From the NCBI GenBank assembly GCA_041686485.1, contig JAWLDT010000029.1, forward strand, positions 1 to 27,437: DNA of 27,437 nucleotides, given 5' to 3'. Positions 8,491 through 16,805 of the stretch are shown here, piece after piece. A model generated the notes under the pieces. It saw only the letters and a list, made by a program, of their open reading frames with translations. It was not told the origin of the DNA and did no database searches. The number at the start of each line of letters is the position of its first letter. Position 1 is the first letter of the stretch. The position numbers and the translations under genes were made by a program. The DNA is from PUPG01 sp041686485. Its GTDB lineage: Bacteria; Bacteroidota; Bacteroidia; Bacteroidales; UBA7960.

Positions 8491-8517
8491 CAAATATAGT
8501 TTTTTTTGTTTTATCAA
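8491..8517 (-). promoter_or_regulatory. Predicted promoter of the M3 peptidase gene
   Basis: On the minus strand TATATTTG (8498-8491) matches the -7 consensus. TTG (8517-8515) lies 16 bp upstream, somewhat closer than usual. This gives a leader of about 110 nt. Confidence 0.6.
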
Positions 8518-8535
8518 GGATGACGACATTCAGAA

Positions 8536-11500
8536 TTATTCATCATGTGATTCAGGGCGCCGATATCTGACCGGTGGCTCCGGTACATCTTCAAGTTCAA
8601 CCGCTTCGGTTTCAAGAAGCTCCAGGGCTTCTTCCACAGCTCTTTCCAATTGAGGGTCCTGTCCGTCAATCACTTTTGCGGGTAATTGTTCCACTGCGAT
8701 ATCAGGGGCTACGCCCTCTGCTTCAACAGCCCACTCCCCGTCGGTATCAAAGAAGCCGCCACGTGGTGCCATCATGGCGCCACCGTCAATAAATGATGGG
8801 GTATCCCAAATGCCGACCAATCCACCCCATGTGGTGGTACCGATGATAGGCCCGATATCAAGGTTTCGGAACATATAAGGCAGCAGGTCACCGCCTGATC
8901 CGGCACGTTCGTTGATCACCATAACTTTTGGACCCCATATTCCGGTCATAGGAGAAGTAAAGGGCTTCCGGTCGGCAGCCTTTGAATTGAAGTATCCATG
9001 CAACTCCCGCGACATGATATCTACCATGTAATCAGCGGCAGAGCCACCTCCATTATTGCGCTCATCAATCACAGCTCCCTGTTTATCCTGCTGGGCAAAA
9101 TAATATCGGTTAAAAAACCGGTATCCGGCACCACTTGTGTTGGGCACATATACATAGGCCAGTTGACCGTCTGAAAGCTCATGTACCTTACGGCGATTCC
9201 CTTCTACCCAGTCCATCAGACGCAAACTGTTTTCACTGGCGACGGGAACGACGGTTACAAGACGTGAACCTTCTTTGTCAGGGGCGTCATTAACGCGTAT
9301 CTGCATCTGCCGGGAGGCCATGCCTTCAAAATAGCTGTAAAGATTTTCCCCCGCATTGACAGGCTGACCATTTACTTCCAACAAATAGTCACCTTCATTC
9401 ACATTAATCCCGGGATCTCCCAGTGGAGCCCTGATGTTAGGGTTCCAGTCCTCTCCATCATAGATCTTATCAAAACGATAATACCCGTCATCCAACGTAT
9501 AATCAGCACCAAGCAATCCAACCGGTACACGTTCCACCTCAGGCATATCCCCCCCATAAACGTAAGAATGCCCTACAGAAACTTCGCCGCCCATAATCTC
9601 AATCACATAGTTGAGATCGCGACGATGCTTCACGTGGTCAACCCATGGCCGGTACCATTCATAGATATCATCCCAGGGTGCTCCATGAACGTTGTCAACG
9701 TAGAGGAAATCACGCTGCAAACGCCATCCCTCACGGAATATTTGACGCCATTCCTCCTCCGGTTCAATACGTTTTCGCATGTTTTCTGCTTCCTGTAGCC
9801 TGCCATCACCGGGACTAACCGAACCACCAGCTGTTTCAACGATACCCCACATGCTATTACTCCGATAAAGTAACCTGTTTCGTTCATGAGAAGTTACGGC
9901 ATAATGAACAGACGACATGAATTCCTCGGCTTCACGGGCATCAAAGTCATAGCGATGGATGGTCAGTCCGTTCTGATTGGGGACATTCTCGGTAAAAAAC
10001 AGATACCCTTCCGGGCCTTTTATCAGACCACGGTAGTCGCGTGCCGGTACATTCAGGGCAACGATACGATCCATGAGCCCTTCCGGATCAACGGTAATGG
10101 CAATATCTTCACTATCCTCCTGATCATTGTCAGCATCATCGCTGGCCATGGCCTCATCACTTTTGGGCAGCAATGGTGATTCTCCTTCGCTGTCGAGCAC
10201 CATGGCATATAAGGACCGGTTGATCGGACTGTCATAGGCACTCATGTCCAGCCAGCCGGTATTAGGTCCGTAATCGGTACTCGCCAAAAAGTAAAGATAA
10301 TGACCAGATTGGTCCCAAACGGGTGTGATAGCGTCTGCCATGGCATCGGTCGCCTGAATCCGTTCACCGGTTTCTACATTATACAATACGATTGCTTTGA
10401 ACAGGCTTTCCTGGGTATGGGCGTATGCTATCCAGCGGCTGTCGGGCGACCAGACAGGATGCATGGTGCGCTCCGGACGCACAAAGCGGTCGGTATCAAT
10501 ATGGGTAAGCTCCCCTGTACGAACATCAACCATGTACAGATTCAAATGTGTATCCGTAAAGGCGATCCGGTTGCCATCAGGCGACCACTCAGGACGATAG
10601 AAAAAGGAAGGATCCGGAATTTCAATAACCTCGGGTTCTTCCAGGCCTTTCTGGTCACCAATATACAACTGATATTCGCCTTCCTGATCCGAAAACCAGG
10701 CAATACGATCACCCTCGGGCGACCAAACCGGATAGCGGCTGGCAGCCCCGGAAGTACTTGTAATATTTCGTGCATTCCCATGCTCCCGCGGTACAGAAAA
10801 AATATCACCCCGGTATTCAAACAATGCCCGTTGACCCTTCGGCGACAATTTTCCATGCTGCAGGGCGCCCGGAGAGACATCTTCCCACCTTGATCTTGAC
10901 CAGTGGAAATCGCCCCGTGCATGAATAACCAACTGTTCATGCAGGTCGTTCTCAGGATCAAGAATGTGGAGGGCACCACCCTGTTCATAAACAAGTACCC
11001 CTCCGCCGGCATTGATGTTCTTCACATCAAAACCTGTGTGAAAGGTTTCCTGGGTCAAGACCTCAGATTCTATATCATAAGACCAAATATTGCCTGCATA
11101 ATCCCTTTCGGAAATAAAATAAACCTTGTTACCCAGCCATACCGGATTCATATGCCGTTCATCATCAGTCTGTGGCGTAGTGGTCAATGAAAAGTCCTCC
11201 AAATCGACAATCCAGATGGGCTTCGCCTGCCCTGCCCGGTAGTTTCGCCACTCCGGATCAGAGAACCTGACCTCCTGATAGGCAATATACTGCCCGTCGG
11301 GTGAAAGCTGCCCGTTCGCCGCACGTGGAATAGGTAGGCTTTCCGGTATTCCACCCTCCTTATGAACGGTGTAAAATTTGGCTTCACGGGTAGGCTGCCC
11401 TTCCCTTCCGGAGGTGAACAGTACCCGTTCCCCGTCGGGAGTCCATCCATGTACCTGATCAGCACCTGGATGCCAGGTAAGACGTTTTGGCTGATCGCCT

Positions 11501-11787
11501 GCTACAGGAACTACGTAAACATCCGTGTTTCCATCATATTGGGCAGTGAAAGCAACCATTTCACCGTCAGGAGAAAAATGGGGACTGCTTTCTGCACCCT
11601 CATTGCTCGTCAAACGCCAGGCATCACCGCCCGCACGTTCCACAACCCAAAGGTCATTGGCATGCACAAACACAATATGGGTATCGCTAACGGCAGGCTC
11701 GCGCAACAACAAAGTGCCTTCTTCTGCCATAAGTGTTGGCCCGAAAAGGAATAAGGCCATCATCAATAATAAAAACTGCTTTTTCAT
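8536..11787 (-). CDS. Tricorn-like S41 serine protease, secreted
   Basis: The 1083-aa protein has the architecture of bacterial tricorn protease homologs. An N-terminal signal peptide (MKKQFLLLMMALFLF, cleavage after LMA) is followed by two beta-propellers with many FSPDG / WSPDG-type blades (to about residue 680), a helical core, a PDZ domain around 760-830 (LEVNGQPV) and a C-terminal S41 domain. The predicted nucleophile is Ser964 in AGSGGD, with the preceding substrate-binding segment DERNNGGG and the later EGVAPDI. Tricorn cuts peptides released by larger proteases; here it would act outside the cytoplasm. An acidic linker (DDADNDQEDSED) separates the propeller region from the next part. 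The 46-bp repeat array lies just upstream of its start. Confidence 0.93.
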   Translation of the reverse strand: MKKQFLLLMMALFLFGPTLMAEEGTLLLREPAVSDTHIVFVHANDLWVVERAGGDAWRLTSNEGAESSPHFSPDGEMVAFTAQYDGNTDVYVVPVAGDQPKRLTWHPGADQVHGWTPDGERVLFTSGREGQPTREAKFYTVHKEGGIPESLPIPRAANGQLSPDGQYIAYQEVRFSDPEWRNYRAGQAKPIWIVDLEDFSLTTTPQTDDERHMNPVWLGNKVYFISERDYAGNIWSYDIESEVLTQETFHTGFDVKNINAGGGVLVYEQGGALHILDPENDLHEQLVIHARGDFHWSRSRWEDVSPGALQHGKLSPKGQRALFEYRGDIFSVPREHGNARNITSTSGAASRYPVWSPEGDRIAWFSDQEGEYQLYIGDQKGLEEPEVIEIPDPSFFYRPEWSPDGNRIAFTDTHLNLYMVDVRTGELTHIDTDRFVRPERTMHPVWSPDSRWIAYAHTQESLFKAIVLYNVETGERIQATDAMADAITPVWDQSGHYLYFLASTDYGPNTGWLDMSAYDSPINRSLYAMVLDSEGESPLLPKSDEAMASDDADNDQEDSEDIAITVDPEGLMDRIVALNVPARDYRGLIKGPEGYLFFTENVPNQNGLTIHRYDFDAREAEEFMSSVHYAVTSHERNRLLYRSNSMWGIVETAGGSVSPGDGRLQEAENMRKRIEPEEEWRQIFREGWRLQRDFLYVDNVHGAPWDDIYEWYRPWVDHVKHRRDLNYVIEIMGGEVSVGHSYVYGGDMPEVERVPVGLLGADYTLDDGYYRFDKIYDGEDWNPNIRAPLGDPGINVNEGDYLLEVNGQPVNAGENLYSYFEGMASRQMQIRVNDAPDKEGSRLVTVVPVASENSLRLMDWVEGNRRKVHELSDGQLAYVYVPNTSGAGYRFFNRYYFAQQDKQGAVIDERNNGGGSAADYMVDIMSRELHGYFNSKAADRKPFTSPMTGIWGPKVMVINERAGSGGDLLPYMFRNLDIGPIIGTTTWGGLVGIWDTPSFIDGGAMMAPRGGFFDTDGEWAVEAEGVAPDIAVEQLPAKVIDGQDPQLERAVEEALELLETEAVELEDVPEPPVRYRRPESHDE

Positions 11788-11863
11788 AGGTTTATAATTT
11801 TGTAACTATCTGTTATTTAGACTTATGTGGTTGTATTTAAGCTGCCCTTCAGTGCGCACGGGT

Positions 11864-12013
11864 ACGCAGCCCAAGTGCTGCGGCTACCACTTGCGACATA
11901 TGTTGCGGCACGCAGCCCACGAGCTGCATCTGCAACTGGCGACATATGTTACGGTCCGCAGCCCAAGTGCTACGTCTACCAATACCTCTTTTGGGTAAAT
12001 GGCAGGCCGGCTT
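11864..12013. repeat. 46-bp tandem repeat array with hairpins (three copies)
   Basis: Three imperfect copies start at 11864, 11910 and 11956, with a period of exactly 46 bp. Each begins CGCAGCCC-N4-GCT; copies 1 and 2 also share a GCGACATATGTT segment. Read on the minus strand each copy forms a 6-bp stem around a 6-nt loop (ACTTGG, TCGTGG, ACTTGG), two of them using one G-U pair. The array ends with AAATGGCAGGCCGGCTT. The same element in the opposite orientation is at 27355-27437. Confidence 0.9.
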
Positions 12014-12057
12014 ACAGAACAAAAATTACCGATCAAAAGTAAACGATTTACAAAACC

Positions 12058-12082
12058 TTTGCAAAGAAATTTTGTAGATTTG
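12058..12082 (+). promoter_or_regulatory. Predicted promoter of the M28 peptidase gene and possibly the dms operon
   Basis: TAGATTTG (12075-12082) matches the -7 consensus. TTTG at 12058-12061 is only 13 bp upstream, shorter than usual. It is located 34 bp before the M28 ATG. All downstream genes to mobA are on the same strand with small gaps, so it may serve the whole set. Confidence 0.45.
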
Positions 12083-12115
12083 AGCCATCATATCAAAATC
12101 CCAAAAATAATTCTT

Positions 12116-13630
12116 ATGAAGAAAATTATATTTTTATCCCTTCTTGCCGGTTGCATGGCAACAACCGGATATACGCAGTTACCAGGTGATTACGGTGATA
12201 ATGACAGGGAGGTTCTTATCGAGGCACTCCATGCGGTATCAGAAGATGATTTGTCAGACTGGATGCATACACTGATTTCTCCCGAACTTCGCGGACGGCT
12301 TGCCGGTGACAGGGGTTACGACATGGCAGCTGACTGGATTGCCGGCAAGTTTGAATCCTGGGGCGTGCAACCATTTCTGGAAGATGGCTATTTTCAGAAA
12401 TTCGATCAACCCTATACACTGATTAAAGATAAGGGGCGGCTGGCCATCCACGTACCGGTTGATGGAGAAACCATTACAAAGGATTACGCCTATGGCAATG
12501 ATTACTGGCCCTGGGGCATCTCAGGCAGCGGCGAAGTGACAGCAGAGGTGGTGTATGTTGGCCATGGCATCTCGGCTCCCGAACTGGGATACGATGACTA
12601 TGCCGATATTGATGTTGAAGGGAAGATTGTGATCACGGAACTGGGAATTCCTTATAATGGCAGTGATCCTGACAGCCTGCAGATGTGGCGGCCCTATGTG
12701 GATCATTCCAACAAAGTGGATTTCGCACTGGAAAATGGTGCCGTCGGACTGATCTTTGCCTATCATGTGGCCAGTCCTCGTCCAACGGCAGATGAAGATT
12801 TTATCTTTCTGGCAGCAGCCGACAATGTGGTAGAAGACTTCTTTGCCGGTACTGGCAAAGAGCTGGAGGAGGTCAGGTCCAATATAGAAAACACCCTCAC
12901 ACCCGCCTCATTCAATACGGGCAAAGAGGCAACCCTGGCACTCACCAACGAATACCATCCTGACGGGAAAACAGCTAATGTTGCAGGCATGATCGAAGGG
13001 AGTGATCCTGTGCTGAAAAACGAATACCTGATCATTGGCGCCCATCTGGATCATCTGGGTATGATGCCGGTGTTATTCCCGGGCGCACTTGACAATGCTT
13101 CGGGCAGCACACTCGCATTAGGGGTAAGCAAGGCCCTTGCCACCAGCGGCATAGACACCAGACGAACCATCATCTTTCTCTTTTTTGGTGCAGAGGAAGT
13201 AGGGCTCGTTGGCGCAAAACATTTTGTAGAACACTTCCCCCATCCAACTGCACAAATTAAGGGTATGTTCAACCTCGACATGGTCGGACACGGAGATGCT
13301 TTCTATGCTTCGACTGCAACATCCTGGGAAGCCCTGGTTCATACCCTTGAAAAGAATAACACATCATGGGTACACCGCCCTTTCACCGCACGAAGCAGAT
13401 CGTGGCAGCAGCCTCTTCGTCCCCGTACAGATGGAGCTGTTTTTTACATAGATAAAATACCAGCCGTTACCGTTGGTACGACCGGAGCAGACACACGTCC
13501 GTTATACCATGTACCCGAAGACACCATGGATCAGATCAACATTGAGATTATGCGGGATGTGGTAAAACTGCTCACCATGAGCATGATAGAACTGGGCAAC
13601 AAGGAAACCATTGACCTGGAGACTCCCTGA
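12116..13630 (+). CDS. Secreted M28-family zinc aminopeptidase
   Basis: The 504-aa protein begins MKKIIFLSLLAGC, which could be a lipobox (Cys13) or a normal signal peptide cleaved near GYTQ. A PA-like insert occupies roughly 130-280. The M28 catalytic domain follows, with zinc ligands His310 (GAHLDH), Asp326 (GALDNASG), Glu360/361 (GAEEVG), Asp388 (NLDMVG) and His465 (YHVPEDT). Members release N-terminal amino acids from peptides. ATG 12116 is preferred over ATG 11999, because it starts the signal peptide and the longer version would read repeat sequence. The stop is 36 bp before dmsA. Confidence 0.92.
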   Translation: MKKIIFLSLLAGCMATTGYTQLPGDYGDNDREVLIEALHAVSEDDLSDWMHTLISPELRGRLAGDRGYDMAADWIAGKFESWGVQPFLEDGYFQKFDQPYTLIKDKGRLAIHVPVDGETITKDYAYGNDYWPWGISGSGEVTAEVVYVGHGISAPELGYDDYADIDVEGKIVITELGIPYNGSDPDSLQMWRPYVDHSNKVDFALENGAVGLIFAYHVASPRPTADEDFIFLAAADNVVEDFFAGTGKELEEVRSNIENTLTPASFNTGKEATLALTNEYHPDGKTANVAGMIEGSDPVLKNEYLIIGAHLDHLGMMPVLFPGALDNASGSTLALGVSKALATSGIDTRRTIIFLFFGAEEVGLVGAKHFVEHFPHPTAQIKGMFNLDMVGHGDAFYASTATSWEALVHTLEKNNTSWVHRPFTARSRSWQQPLRPRTDGAVFYIDKIPAVTVGTTGADTRPLYHVPEDTMDQINIEIMRDVVKLLTMSMIELGNKETIDLETP

Positions 13631-13666
13631 CCGGGGAAATAATAACAAGCTGAAGCCTGTACTTTT

Positions 13667-16096
13667 ATGCACGACCACAAACTGCAACATAAAACCCCGG
13701 AAGATGAGCCCGGCAACAATGGGATGGACCGCCGCTGCTTCATGAAGATGGGAGCCGTTTTTACCAGTGGCGTAGCCGCTTTTGGCAGCTTGCTGGGATG
13801 TACGGATGATAAACAGCGCATCCGGCTTCCCGGGCGTATTGAAAAAGACGGCACGGTGGTCGTCCGTGCCGGCTGTCCGGCCCATAACTGTGGCGGACGT
13901 TGTGTCTTGAAGCTGTATCTCAAAGAAGGAAAGATTATACGCATCGAAACCGACGACCGTCCCGGAGATGACATCAGCGACCCGCAGCTGCGTGCCTGTA
14001 TTCGGGGGAGGGCCTACCGGCGGCGCCAATACCACCCCGACCGACTGAAATATCCCATGAAACGTACAGGAAAGCGTGGCGAAGGCCGTTTTGAAAGGAT
14101 CTCATGGGATGAAGCGCTGGATATGATGGCCAGCGAGCTCAAGCGGGTCAAAAACACCTATGGCAACTCAGCCATACTGGTTCCTTATGGCACCGGCAGT
14201 TATAACCAAACCAACGGAAGGCAAACCGCCGCGAGGCTGATGAACCTCTTCGGCGGATCCCTGGGGTTTTATAACAGTTATAGCTGGGCCTGTATTAGCC
14301 GGGCAACACCCTATGTCTATGGCACCAGTGTGACCGGCAACCAGCGTCAGGACTGGGTCAACTCCAAATACATCATCATGTGGGGATGGAACCCCAGTGA
14401 AATGCGTGATGGTACCAACAGTGAGTACTTTCTCAAACAGGCCAAGAAGAACGGTGCCAAAATCATTTGCATCGACCCGCGCATGAGCATGAGCGCCACA
14501 TCTCTGGCAGACGAATGGGTCCCCATCAGGCCGGGCACCGATACCGCCCTGATGAGCGCCATGGCCTGGGTGATCATCTCTGAAGGGCTTCATGATAAAG
14601 ATTTTATTGACCGTTGCTGCGTGGGCTTTGACAGCAGTCAGATGCCCGAAGGGATGGAAGATAAGGAGAGTTATTACGACTACATATTTGGCACCTATGA
14701 TGGTGTACCCAAAACCCCGGAATGGGCCGAAGCGATCACCGGAATACCGCGCAAAACCATAACAAGGATCGGCAGGGAGTACGGCTCCGTCAAACCGGCT
14801 ATGCTGTACCAGGGATATGGCATGCAGCGACGCGCCTACGGAGAGCAACCGGTGCTGGGTGGCTGCGTGCTTGCCGCCATCACCGGAAACGTTGGTGTGT
14901 CAGGCGGATGGGCCAGTGGTATCGCACTTCAGGCAGAGGACGGCGGCCCTTTCTGGAACCTCTTCCCAACCGGGCAAAACCCTGTCAGTGCCACGATACC
15001 TGTATTTCTCTGGACGGAAGCCATCCTCCGGGGAAAAGAGATGGGACCCGAACAGGGCCTGATCGGCGCCGATAAGCTGGATAACAACCTCAAGCTCATA
15101 TGGTGTGTGGCATCCAACATCCTGATCAACCAGCACGCCGACACCAACAAAAATGCTGAAATCCTCCGGGATGAAAGCCTGGTAGAGTTTATCGCCGTCC
15201 AGGATCAGTTTATGACCCCTTCCGCAAAGTTCGCGGATCTGATTCTGCCGGCCTGTACCCAGTTTGAGGTCTGGGGGCTTGAAGACGGCTGGAAGTACGG
15301 AGATGAGGTGATCATGATGCCTAAGGTGCAGGAGCCTCCGCATGAAACAAAAAGCGACTACCAGATCTGTGCCGAACTGGCTGAGCGGCTCGACCTGAAA
15401 GAGGAATATACGCAAGGAAGAAATGAACGCGAATGGATTGAATGGTGCGTGGACTATTACCGGAAAACGCGTTTCCCGGACATCCCTGACCTGGAGCGGC
15501 TGCATGAAATGAACCGGGGGGTATATACACGCTCCATCCATAAGCCAAAGGTGGCCCTGAGCGACTTCCGGAAAAACCCGGACAAAAATCCGCTCAACAC
15601 CCCATCCGGGAAGGTTGAAATCTTCTCCAAAACCTTGTACGACTACGACAAGCCTGACACTATTCCACCGGTGCCCAAGTATATCCAGGAATGGGAAAGC
15701 CCTTTCGGCGATGAAAGCCATCAATATCCATTGCAAGCCATCGGGCATCACTACATGCCCAGGGTACACTCTACCCATGACGGTATCGACTGGCTTGAAG
15801 AAGCCTTCCCCCAAAGGGTTTTTATCAATCCCCTGGATGCCAAAGAAAGAGGAATAAAAGATGGAGACAAGGTTCTGGTTTACAATGATCGCGGAAAATT
15901 AATGATACCCTGCCGGATAAGTAAGAAGATCATGCCGGGCGTGGTAAACATTCCGCAGGGAGCCTGGTGGCAGCCCGACAAAGAAGGCGTCGACCGCCGC
16001 GGCAATGTCAATGTGCTGACAAGCCACCGCTGGACCCCCCTGGCCTTCGGAAATGCGCAGCATACGATGATGGTGGAAGTGAAGAAAGGGGGCTAG
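13667..16096 (+). CDS. dmsA: DMSO reductase catalytic subunit DmsA (bis-MGD molybdoenzyme)
   Basis: The 809-aa protein follows E. coli DmsA closely from end to end. A twin-arginine signal DRRCFMKMG (Arg22-Arg23) indicates Tat export of the folded enzyme. Cys70, Cys75, Cys79 and Cys111 bind the first [4Fe-4S] cluster, with a CPAHNCGGRC spacing. RACIRGR..RRR.Y.PDRLKYPMKR, ERISWDEA and the WVPIRPGTDTAL segment are typical for DmsA. Ser206 in NSYSWAC aligns with the molybdenum-ligand Ser176 of the E. coli enzyme. The C-terminal INPLDAKERGI and GNAQHT regions bind the second pterin. It reduces DMSO or other S/N-oxides with electrons from DmsB; the exact substrate cannot be told. Unusually, the signal ends with a lipobox-like LLGC (Cys45). 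ATG 13724 is a possible alternative start. Confidence 0.94.
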   Translation: MHDHKLQHKTPEDEPGNNGMDRRCFMKMGAVFTSGVAAFGSLLGCTDDKQRIRLPGRIEKDGTVVVRAGCPAHNCGGRCVLKLYLKEGKIIRIETDDRPGDDISDPQLRACIRGRAYRRRQYHPDRLKYPMKRTGKRGEGRFERISWDEALDMMASELKRVKNTYGNSAILVPYGTGSYNQTNGRQTAARLMNLFGGSLGFYNSYSWACISRATPYVYGTSVTGNQRQDWVNSKYIIMWGWNPSEMRDGTNSEYFLKQAKKNGAKIICIDPRMSMSATSLADEWVPIRPGTDTALMSAMAWVIISEGLHDKDFIDRCCVGFDSSQMPEGMEDKESYYDYIFGTYDGVPKTPEWAEAITGIPRKTITRIGREYGSVKPAMLYQGYGMQRRAYGEQPVLGGCVLAAITGNVGVSGGWASGIALQAEDGGPFWNLFPTGQNPVSATIPVFLWTEAILRGKEMGPEQGLIGADKLDNNLKLIWCVASNILINQHADTNKNAEILRDESLVEFIAVQDQFMTPSAKFADLILPACTQFEVWGLEDGWKYGDEVIMMPKVQEPPHETKSDYQICAELAERLDLKEEYTQGRNEREWIEWCVDYYRKTRFPDIPDLERLHEMNRGVYTRSIHKPKVALSDFRKNPDKNPLNTPSGKVEIFSKTLYDYDKPDTIPPVPKYIQEWESPFGDESHQYPLQAIGHHYMPRVHSTHDGIDWLEEAFPQRVFINPLDAKERGIKDGDKVLVYNDRGKLMIPCRISKKIMPGVVNIPQGAWWQPDKEGVDRRGNVNVLTSHRWTPLAFGNAQHTMMVEVKKGG

Positions 16097-16134
16097 AAGG
16101 TCGGAAAGGTCAAAATGTCGAAAGGTCGAAAGCT
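16097..16134. repeat. AAAGGTCG-type 8-9 bp repeat between dmsA and dmsB
   Basis: Units AAGGTCG, AAAGGTCA, AAATGTCG, AAAGGTCG and AAAGCT follow each other directly after the dmsA stop. The ATG at 16115 lies inside the repeat. Confidence 0.75.
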
Positions 16135-16165
16135 AACAACCAACGGATACGAAACAAAAGGTACT

Positions 16166-16783
16166 ATGACCCAACTGGCATTTTATTTTGACGCGTCGGC
16201 ATGTTCTGGTTGCAAAACATGTCAGATTGCCTGTAAGGACAAGCATGATTCTCCTATGGGAGTCAGGTGGCGCCGGGTTTATGAAACATGCGGGGGCGAC
16301 TGGGTAAAAGATGGGCCGGCATGGATTCCTAACATCAGCAGTTACCATATATCGATGGCTTGTAACCATTGTGAAGAACCGGTATGTATGGATTCCTGTC
16401 CCAACAAAGCCATTGTAAAAGATGAAAAAGGCATTGTATTGATCGATTATGACCGCTGCATGGGCTGCCGTTATTGCGAATGGACCTGCCCTTACGGAGC
16501 CCTGCAATTTGACAGCCGGCAAAAGGTAATGACCAAATGTACATTTTGTGCCGATTACCTGGAAGAGGGCAAAGCCCCCTCTTGTGTCGCTGCTTGTCCG
16601 ATGCGGGTATTGGATTATGGAGAGCTGGAGGAGCTGGAAGCCAAATATGGCACCAGCCGGGAGACTTTTCCGTTGCCCGAAGCCCATTACACCAAACCGG
16701 CCCTGGTGATCACGCCGCACAGGCATTCGAGAGAATGGGATAACAAGGGCATGGAAATCATTAACAAAGAAGAAGTAAAGTAA
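16166..16783 (+). CDS. dmsB: DMSO reductase iron-sulfur subunit DmsB
   Basis: Starting at ATG 16166 the protein has 205 aa, the same as E. coli DmsB. It carries four ferredoxin-type cysteine groups: Cys13/16/19/23, Cys66/69/74/78, Cys98/101/104/108 and Cys125/128/140/144. These hold the four [4Fe-4S] clusters that pass electrons from DmsC to DmsA. HYTKPALVITPH near the C-terminus is typical of the family. The upstream in-frame ATG 16115 would add 17 residues encoded by the intergenic repeat and is considered unlikely. There is no signal peptide; it should be exported together with DmsA. Confidence 0.94.
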   Translation: MTQLAFYFDASACSGCKTCQIACKDKHDSPMGVRWRRVYETCGGDWVKDGPAWIPNISSYHISMACNHCEEPVCMDSCPNKAIVKDEKGIVLIDYDRCMGCRYCEWTCPYGALQFDSRQKVMTKCTFCADYLEEGKAPSCVAACPMRVLDYGELEELEAKYGTSRETFPLPEAHYTKPALVITPHRHSREWDNKGMEIINKEEVK

Positions 16784-16805
16784 TGAATTATAATCGCTTA
16801 CATCT

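Larger units (their letters stand above)
11788..12115. other. 328-bp divergent region between tricorn-like and M28 genes
   Basis: The region holds the tandem repeat array (11864-12013) and the predicted M28 promoter (12058-12082). No TAnnTTTG promoter for the minus-strand tricorn-like gene was found. The 11827-12042 open frame is a translation of the repeat and is not regarded as a gene. Confidence 0.6.

Noticed and set aside
10300..10893. 197-aa plus-strand open frame inside the tricorn-like gene
   Set aside because: It is the complement of the propeller repeats; the sense frame has clear blade motifs and the catalytic domain.
11864..12013. Possible CRISPR array (regular 46-bp spacing)
   Set aside because: The whole unit, not a short repeat between unique spacers, is similar among copies; there are only three copies and no cas genes.
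11827..12042. 71-aa open frame over the repeat array
   Set aside because: It is a translation of the repeat units (recurring Ala-Arg-Ser patterns), with no start context and no family resemblance.
14900..15814. 304-aa minus-strand open frame opposite dmsA
   Set aside because: It is antisense to the strongly conserved dmsA frame; no recognisable domain. The same holds for 14168-14848.
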